NCBI RefSeq assembly: GCF_049943125.1
Contig: NZ_CP188040.1
Span: forward strand, 1,860,001-1,924,000
Direction: 5' to 3'
Source: JAEXZL01 sp049943125
GTDB lineage: Bacteria; Bacillota; Clostridia; Clostridiales; Clostridiaceae
DNA length: 64,000 bases
Below are positions 59,111 through 64,000 of the stretch, piece by piece. Made by a program: the position numbers and the translations under genes. The stretch's first letter is position 1, and each line of letters begins with the position of its first letter. A model generated the notes under the pieces. The model had not been told where the DNA came from. It did not search any database and saw only the letters and a list, made by a program, of their open reading frames with translations.

Positions 59111-59848
59111 TTAGTTATCATCATCCAATACTAGTCTACATACTCCATCCTCGCAGACAACACCTGGAGGGGCCTTTTTGATTTCTTTAGCATCTAAGGA
59201 AGTTGCAGTAATTTCCTCGTTGTTCCAGATAGCGTTCATTGTATCCAGAAAGGTATCTATTGTATAGTCTCCTGATACTGAGGTGGTATCGTTAAATAAG
59301 AAAAATGGTACATAATCTAAGTCGATAGAATCGGCTTTTTTCTGATCCTCAAATACTTCATTGCTGAAAGCATCACTTTCTAGAATCTTCTTGGCCTCGG
59401 ATCTATTTAAGCCTGCTTCCTCTGCAAGATATAATAATACCTCGTGGTTGCTTATATCTAAGCCTTCGATAAATTGTGCTTTAAATATTCTTTCAGTTAA
59501 CTTATCCATTTTATCTATAGTCTTAGCATACTGACTTAAGCGGTGAGCATCAAAGGTATTGTTGGAAGTGAGATTTTCGGCCTTATAGTCAAGCCCAACA
59601 GAATTTGCTCTATCTATAATAGGCTGCTTTCTTTTTGCTACTTCCTCTCTGCTCATGTTGTATTTTTCTGCAAGCTCTCCTATAGGATCAAGTGACCTTC
59701 CTTTAGGGGCATTATGGTTAAGCTCAAAGCTTCTGTATGTAACTTCCACATCTTCACTATGATCAAATTTCTTTAGAGCTTCTTGAAACATCCTTTTGCC
59801 TATGTAGCAATAAGGACAAACAAAATCGGTCCAGATTTCAACTTTCAT
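59111..59848 (-). CDS. FrnE-like DsbA-family oxidoreductase
   Basis: 245 residues. Active site CPYC (residues 11-14) in WTDFVCPYCYIGKRMF, then a helical insert domain and VPFFLFNDTTSVSGDYTIDTFLDT with the cis-proline at VPFF. No signal peptide, so it is a cytoplasmic FrnE-type protein with isomerase-like or glutathione-like chemistry. Two extra cysteines at the C-terminus (VVCEDGVCRLV). RBS AAGGAGG. Single gene. Confidence 0.9.
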   Translation of the reverse strand: MKVEIWTDFVCPYCYIGKRMFQEALKKFDHSEDVEVTYRSFELNHNAPKGRSLDPIGELAEKYNMSREEVAKRKQPIIDRANSVGLDYKAENLTSNNTFDAHRLSQYAKTIDKMDKLTERIFKAQFIEGLDISNHEVLLYLAEEAGLNRSEAKKILESDAFSNEVFEDQKKADSIDLDYVPFFLFNDTTSVSGDYTIDTFLDTMNAIWNNEEITATSLDAKEIKKAPPGVVCEDGVCRLVLDDDN

Positions 59849-60111
59849 GATATTCCTCCTTAAATAATTCCTATTAGCGATTTATTTGTTTAATTCTTTT
59901 TTATTGTATTTAGGTATATATCTATATTATATGCTTAAAGATAATAATAATCAAATAATAATAACTCTTTAACAACTTGGAAATATTAAGGTTACATTTA
60001 AAGGGGCTTAGTTATTAAAAGTATCCAGGGAAATTTTTAGAATATCTAATATAGAAGTATCACAGAGTAGGGCTGATTTACAGCTTTACTTTTTTTGTGC
60101 TTAGAAGTGGG

Positions 60112-60134
60112 AAATGTTCGTGAATGTTCGTGAA
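60112..60134 (+). promoter_or_regulatory. Twin PurBox-like direct repeats
   Basis: ATGTTCGTGA occurs twice head to tail (60114-60123, 60124-60133). The reverse complement holds the CGAACATT core of the Firmicutes PurBox. They lie about 80 bp upstream of the -35 box of the purine permease promoter. Confidence 0.5.
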
Positions 60135-60211
60135 AGGAATGAAAAACTTTAAAAAATCATATAAAATAAGAGAAAATACCGTATAATTCGCAAGGTAACA
60201 ACGTAAAATTA

Positions 60212-60240
60212 TTGACTTCGACAAAAAAACCTAATAAAAT
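60212..60240 (+). promoter_or_regulatory. Sigma-A promoter of the purine permease gene
   Basis: TTGACT (60212-60217), 17-bp spacer, TAAAAT (60235-60240). Confidence 0.65.
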
Positions 60241-60256
60241 ATATTTATTGTTGAAA

Positions 60257-60269
60257 TAATGTTCGTGAA
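60257..60269 (+). promoter_or_regulatory. Third PurBox-like repeat in the leader
   Basis: ATGTTCGTGA recurs at 60259-60268, about 12 bp after the predicted transcription start. It could act as a roadblock operator for PurR or a similar regulator. Confidence 0.45.
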
Positions 60270-60324
60270 GTTGTGTCAAGAAGCACAACCATGAGATGCA
60301 TATTGAACTAAGAGGAGGACTAAA

Positions 60325-61680
60325 ATGGAAAAATTATTTAAGCTTAAGGCTCATGGTACTAATGTACGTACAGAAATTATGGCTGGGATTACTACCTTTA
60401 TATCTATGGTATATATCCTTGCTGTAAATCCTGCTATGCTAGCGGATGCGGGAATGGATAGTGGTGCTGTTTTTACAGCAACAGCAATTTCAGCTACGAT
60501 AGCAAGCCTATGTATGGCTTTCTTTGCAAACTATCCAATTGCGTTAGCTTCAGGTATGGGAATCAATGCTTACTTTACATATTCTGTTTGTATTCCTATG
60601 CTTCAAGCTGGAATAGCAGATCCATGGAAGATAGCTCTAACAGCAGTTTTGGTTGAAGGATTAATATTTATACTTCTTTCTTTCTTTAAGTTTAGAGAAT
60701 CCCTGGTAAATAATGTTCCTGCTAATTTAAAGTATGGTATAACCGTTGGTATTGGATTATTTATAACCTTCGTAGGACTACAAGGAGCAGGTATAACAGT
60801 TTTGAGCTCAAGCACCTTAGTTGATTTAGGAAAGGTTGTTTCTCCACAATTTGCATTAGCAATGCTTGGTCTTATAATAATAGCTGTGCTTCAGCATTAC
60901 AAGGTGAAGGGGAGTATTCTTTGGGGAATACTTGCCACCTGGATACTAGGAATGGTAGCTCAGGGTCTTGGATGGTATGTGGTTGATGTGGAAGCTGGAG
61001 TTAATTCTTTATTCCCTAGCTTTGAAGGCTATAGCGTTATACCATCTCTACCAAACTTTTTTGCCTTTGATTTTAGCTATATATTAAATAATTTATCTAC
61101 CTTTATAGTTATTGTATTTTCTTTCCTATTTGTAGATTTATTTGATACAGTAGGAACTCTTATTGGTGTTGCAGATAAGGGAGATCTTCTAGACGAAGAA
61201 GGAAAGCTTCCTAGAGCTGGTGGTGCTTTAATGGCCGATGCTGTGGGTACTGTAGTAGGTGCTTGCCTTGGAACATCTACAGTTACTAGCTATGTTGAAA
61301 GTAGTGCTGGTGTTGCCCAGGGAGGAAGAACTGGTTTAACAGCAGTAACAGCTGCAGTGCTGTTTTTATTATCCCTTTTCCTATCACCAATTTTCTTAGC
61401 AATTCCTAAGTTTGCTACTACTCCTGCCTTAATATATGTAGGACTTCTTATGATGAGCTCTGTAAAGAAGATGACCTTCGATGGTGATATGGCAGATGTT
61501 ATTGGAGGCTTCTTAGCAATAATTATGATGCCTTTTACATACTCAATAGCTAACGGAATAATGTTTGGTATACTTAGCTGGATACTTCTTAAGCTATTCA
61601 CTGGCAAAGCTAAAGATATACCACTGGTTATGTGGATTTCCGGAGCTCTGTTTGCCTTTAGAATTTTTACAATGCTGTAA
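60325..61680 (+). CDS. NCS2/AzgA-type purine permease
   Basis: 451 residues, 12 or more membrane spans. GITTFISMVYILAVNPAMLADAGMD, ANYPIALASGMGINAYFTYSV, FVDLFDTVGTLIGVADKG and GTSTVTSYVESSAGVAQGGRTG match the AzgA/PbuG branch, which imports hypoxanthine, guanine or adenine by proton symport. RBS AGAGGAGG. PurBox-like repeats upstream point to purine-responsive control. Single gene ending at hairpins. Confidence 0.92.
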   Translation: MEKLFKLKAHGTNVRTEIMAGITTFISMVYILAVNPAMLADAGMDSGAVFTATAISATIASLCMAFFANYPIALASGMGINAYFTYSVCIPMLQAGIADPWKIALTAVLVEGLIFILLSFFKFRESLVNNVPANLKYGITVGIGLFITFVGLQGAGITVLSSSTLVDLGKVVSPQFALAMLGLIIIAVLQHYKVKGSILWGILATWILGMVAQGLGWYVVDVEAGVNSLFPSFEGYSVIPSLPNFFAFDFSYILNNLSTFIVIVFSFLFVDLFDTVGTLIGVADKGDLLDEEGKLPRAGGALMADAVGTVVGACLGTSTVTSYVESSAGVAQGGRTGLTAVTAAVLFLLSLFLSPIFLAIPKFATTPALIYVGLLMMSSVKKMTFDGDMADVIGGFLAIIMMPFTYSIANGIMFGILSWILLKLFTGKAKDIPLVMWISGALFAFRIFTML

Positions 61681-61698
61681 TATAAAATCACACACTGA

Positions 61699-61724
61699 GA
61701 CAGGATATAGTTTTATATCCTGTC
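61699..61724 (+). terminator. Stem-loop after the purine permease gene
   Basis: GACAGGATATA and TATATCCTGTC are perfect 11-bp arms, followed by TTATT, a weak T tail. Confidence 0.6.
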
Positions 61725-61763
61725 TTATTCATAATAAAGCTTGTAGTTATAGAATTTATCAAT

Positions 61764-61810
61764 GAAAACCAACCTTTTGATTGCTATCAAAAGGTTGGTT
61801 TTCATTTTTA
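61764..61810 (+). terminator. Strong 18-bp-stem terminator
   Basis: GAAAACCAACCTTTTGAT, loop TGCT, ATCAAAAGGTTGGTTTTC, ATTTTTA. It is a back-up terminator for the permease gene; nothing else was seen in the rest of 61811-61982. Confidence 0.85.
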
Positions 61811-61982
61811 TACTTTGAAGGCAGCTACAAGCTTATTGTAATAAAAAAGAAATAATAATAGTTGTTTAAAAAAGTAGAAATTATCTCCAATGATGATATA
61901 CTATAGTAAATGATAATCAATATTAAAAACTTTATTGCAGTAGCTGTACTTAAATATGTAATTTCTATAGGAAGGTGATTTC

Positions 61983-62696
61983 GTGACTGTTGAAAGCATA
62001 TTACTGAGATTGGGATTAGCTGTTTTGATAGGTGGAGCTATAGGATATGAAAGAGAATCAAAAAATAGACCAGCGGGCTTTAGAACCCATATATTAGTGT
62101 GTATAGGAGCTGCTATTATTTCCTTGATTTCTGTAAAGATGTCTGAGGATTCTATAAGGCAGATTCTGGCTAACCCTGATCTAGCTGAGGTTATAAAAGT
62201 GGACATTGGTAGGCTTGGTGCTCAGGTCATCAGCGGAATAGGCTTCCTAGGAGCAGGAACTATACTTCATAATAAAGGATCAATAAAAGGCTTAACCACT
62301 GCTGCTTCTCTCTGGGTGGTAGGCTGCTTAGGGTTAGCTGTGGGCTATGGATATTATTATATTTCCATATTAGGAGCTGTGGTCTGTATAATTGTATTAG
62401 TAAATTTAAAAAAGATACAATCAAGATTGTTCTTAGATTCTAATGATAAAAAGTTTGAAATAAGCTATATAGACAGAAAAAAAACCATAGAAGCTTTAGA
62501 CGAGCTTTTTATTCGCAAGAATATACAGGTAGTTAATATAGAATTTCCCATGGAGCAGGAAGGAACCTTTAATGATATGCCTATAAGAAAATCGGTGTAC
62601 ACAATAATTACTCCAAAAACCATCTCTACTGGTGATATTCTTTCTATGTTTGCAAAATTAGAAACCATTGTAAACGCTCAACAGGTTAATGAATAA
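61983..62696 (+). CDS. MgtC/SapB-family membrane protein
   Basis: 237 residues. The MgtC N-terminal half has five spans with the signature GGAIGYERESKNRPAGFRTHILVCIGAA, RLGAQVISGIGFLGAGTI and GLTTAASLWVVGCLG. The C-terminal 85 residues form an ACT-like soluble domain. The family is tied to magnesium limitation, membrane potential and acid tolerance; exact activity is debated. Start GTG 61983 with AAGGTGAT upstream. Followed by the thrS unit. Confidence 0.9.
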   Translation: MTVESILLRLGLAVLIGGAIGYERESKNRPAGFRTHILVCIGAAIISLISVKMSEDSIRQILANPDLAEVIKVDIGRLGAQVISGIGFLGAGTILHNKGSIKGLTTAASLWVVGCLGLAVGYGYYYISILGAVVCIIVLVNLKKIQSRLFLDSNDKKFEISYIDRKKTIEALDELFIRKNIQVVNIEFPMEQEGTFNDMPIRKSVYTIITPKTISTGDILSMFAKLETIVNAQQVNE

Positions 62697-62745
62697 TGCC
62701 TTGAACAATGATGCTATAAGCAGTATTTTCCATAGATATAGAGGG

Positions 62746-62774
62746 TTTACAAAGAAAATAAAAGATAGTATCAT
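62746..62774 (+). promoter_or_regulatory. Promoter of the T-box-thrS transcript
   Basis: TTTACA (62746-62751), 17-bp spacer, TATCAT (62769-62774); start of transcription near 62781. Confidence 0.55.
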
Positions 62775-62802
62775 AAAATGTGAACAATATATTAATGCTA
62801 TG

Positions 62803-63035
62803 ATGGGACGAGTAGTATAGAAACCAGCTTATAAGAGAAAGAATATCACCGGCTGAAAGTATTCTTAAGATAGGACTATATGAAGACTAGCCCTGAGCGG
62901 TGGCTTAGTAGCTAATAAGTAAAAGGTCACGGGTAATTCCCTTATAATCTTCGAGATAAATCAAATTTGATTTAAATTGGGTGGAACCACGGATATTTGC
63001 ATTCGTCCCTTTAGGGATGGGTGCTTTTTATTTTT
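62803..63035 (+). ncRNA. T-box leader of thrS (tRNA-Thr sensing)
   Basis: Stem I runs from about 62803, with the apical CACCGGCTGAAAG element. The T-box GGTGGAACCACGG is at 62979-62992, followed by a terminator stem in which the GCATTCGTCCC arm pairs with GGGATGGGTGC (62999-63024) and a T run. The likely specifier is ACT (Thr) in GAAGACTAGCC, followed by a purine as usual. Uncharged tRNA-Thr would stabilise the antiterminator and allow thrS expression. Confidence 0.9.
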
Positions 63036-63051
63036 TAAAGGAGGAAGGAAT

Positions 63052-64000
63052 ATGATTAGTGTAGTACTAAAGGATGGAAGCAAGCTGGAGCTTCAGGAAA
63101 ATACAACAGTTTATGACTTAGCAAAGTCCATCAGTAACAGCTTGGCAAAGGCTGCTTTAGTTGGCGAGGTCAATGGCAAGCTAGTGGATTTAAGCTATGA
63201 GCTTAAGGATGGGGATCAGGTAAACATCGTTACCTACAAGGATGAAAAGGGAGTGGAGGTTCTTAGACATTCCACCTCTCATATAATGGCACAGGCGGTA
63301 AAAAGATTATTTAAGGATGTTAAGGTAACTATAGGGCCTTCTATAAAAAATGGCTTTTACTATGATTTTGACTCAGAAAAGTCCTTTTCTATTGAGGATC
63401 TAGCTAAGATAGAAGAAGAGATGGGAAGGATTATTGCAGAAGATAACAAATTCGAAAGAATAAATATCTCTAGGGAAGAAGCAATTAAGCTCATGGAAGA
63501 GATGGGCGAGACCTATAAGATTGAGCTGGTAAATGCTATTCCAGAAGGAGAGCAGGTTAGCCTTTATCGTCAGGGTGAATTCGTAGACCTCTGTAGAGGA
63601 CCTCACATTCCATCTACCAGATATGTTAAGGCTTATAAGGTCCTAAATACTGCTGGTGCTTATTGGAGAGGGGATGAAAAAAATAAGATGCTTCAGAGGA
63701 TTTATGGAACCTCCTTTGAGGACAAAAAAGCCCTTGATAAGTATCTTGCTAATTTAGAGGAAGCTAAGAAGAGAGACCACAGAAAGCTTGGAAAGGAGCT
63801 CAAGCTTTTCACTTTTATGGAGGAAGGACCAGGCTTTCCATTCTTTCTACCTAAGGGGGTAGTTCTTAAGAATACCCTGATAAACTGGTGGAGAGAGCTT
63901 CACGATGAAGCAGGCTATGTGGAAATAGAAACTCCAATGATGCTTAACAGGAAGCTATGGGAAACCTCTGGACACTGGGATCATTATAAGGAAAATATGT
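63052..64000 (+). CDS. thrS: Threonyl-tRNA synthetase, N-terminal part (3' end outside window)
   Basis: 316 codons are visible. TGS domain at about 1-63 (VVLKDGSKLELQENTTVYDLAKSI), SAD editing domain with HSTSHIMAQAVKRLF and CRGPHIPST, and the start of the class II catalytic core (GFPFFLPKGVVLKNTLINWWRE, YVEIETPMMLNRKLWETSGHW) in motif 1/2 order. It attaches Thr to tRNA-Thr. ATG 63052 follows AAAGGAGGAAGG. Behind a T-box leader. The frame stays open to the end of the window. Confidence 0.97.
   Translation, partial: MISVVLKDGSKLELQENTTVYDLAKSISNSLAKAALVGEVNGKLVDLSYELKDGDQVNIVTYKDEKGVEVLRHSTSHIMAQAVKRLFKDVKVTIGPSIKNGFYYDFDSEKSFSIEDLAKIEEEMGRIIAEDNKFERINISREEAIKLMEEMGETYKIELVNAIPEGEQVSLYRQGEFVDLCRGPHIPSTRYVKAYKVLNTAGAYWRGDEKNKMLQRIYGTSFEDKKALDKYLANLEEAKKRDHRKLGKELKLFTFMEEGPGFPFFLPKGVVLKNTLINWWRELHDEAGYVEIETPMMLNRKLWETSGHWDHYKENM

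Noticed and set aside
1..64000. CRISPR arrays, tRNA or rRNA genes, prophage, integrases, intact insertion sequences
   Set aside because: None seen on reading both strands; the repeats present are too few or too degenerate for CRISPR.

Overview
This 64 kb window is low-GC Firmicutes DNA that reads like a Clostridium-type chromosome. The genes are AT-rich with strong AGGAGG-like ribosome sites, the promoters are sigma-A type, and there is a T-box, a c-di-AMP riboswitch, cold-shock genes and a CotH/VTC locus. A complete ornithine fermentation operon points to an amino-acid-fermenting anaerobe. No rRNA, tRNA, CRISPR array, phage or intact insertion sequence was seen.

Layout. Positions 1-8.9 kb: a truncated sigma-54 activator, then a -24/-12 promoter and the ornithine operon (ortA, ortB, oraS, oraE, a MutL/GlmL-type reactivase, orr, ord). 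Orr converts L- to D-ornithine, OraSE (B12 and PLP) makes 2,4-diaminopentanoate, Ord deaminates it oxidatively, and OrtAB cleaves the product with CoA to acetyl-CoA and alanine. Positions 9.1-12.8 kb: a C45-type acyltransferase/hydrolase, a CofE-like ligase, and a KamA-family aminomutase on the minus strand behind a c-di-AMP riboswitch and attenuator. Positions 13-16.6 kb: secreted alkaline phosphatase behind an 11-bp-periodic Pho-type box, then an ECF sigma/anti-sigma pair. Positions 16.9-20.3 kb: VTC, DUF4956 and CotH operon. Positions 20.4-23.4 kb: thiol-redox genes (CcdA-TlpA fusion, HxlR regulator, thioredoxin) and an SGNH hydrolase. Positions 23.6-32 kb: an orphan 48-residue ORF, an MFS/ABC-F pair, a PadR unit, a beta-lactamase-like hydrolase, a DUF134/NifX-like pair and an alpha/beta hydrolase.

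Positions 32-41 kb hold mostly single small genes (DUF1697, DUF4180, two Nudix/methyltransferase enzymes, several GNATs including an AAC(6')-like one, LUD, VOC, L,D-transpeptidase, nitroreductase). Positions 41.5-45.5 kb: sugar-type MFS carrier, GH2 hydrolase and HAD phosphatase. Positions 45.6-53.5 kb, minus strand: a compact six-gene set (AMP-forming acyl ligase, carrier protein, Sfp-type PPTase, ABC ATPase, very long FtsX permease, lone condensation domain). It looks like a miniature assembly line with its own exporter and is the best candidate here for an undescribed system. Positions 53.6-57.3 kb: Nudix, ANTAR regulator, a gene-free stretch with repeats and a probable structured RNA, pentapeptide protein, HAD phosphatase. 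Positions 57.4-58.9 kb: three near-identical cold-shock genes, each with the same promoter, long leader and terminator. Positions 59.1-64 kb: FrnE-like DsbA, NCS2 purine permease with PurBox-like repeats, MgtC, and a T-box followed by truncated thrS.

Several local regulators have an inverted repeat over their own promoter (HxlR, PadR, DUF134), so much of the regulation can be read from the sequence. All function calls rest on reading motifs by eye; no database search was run.
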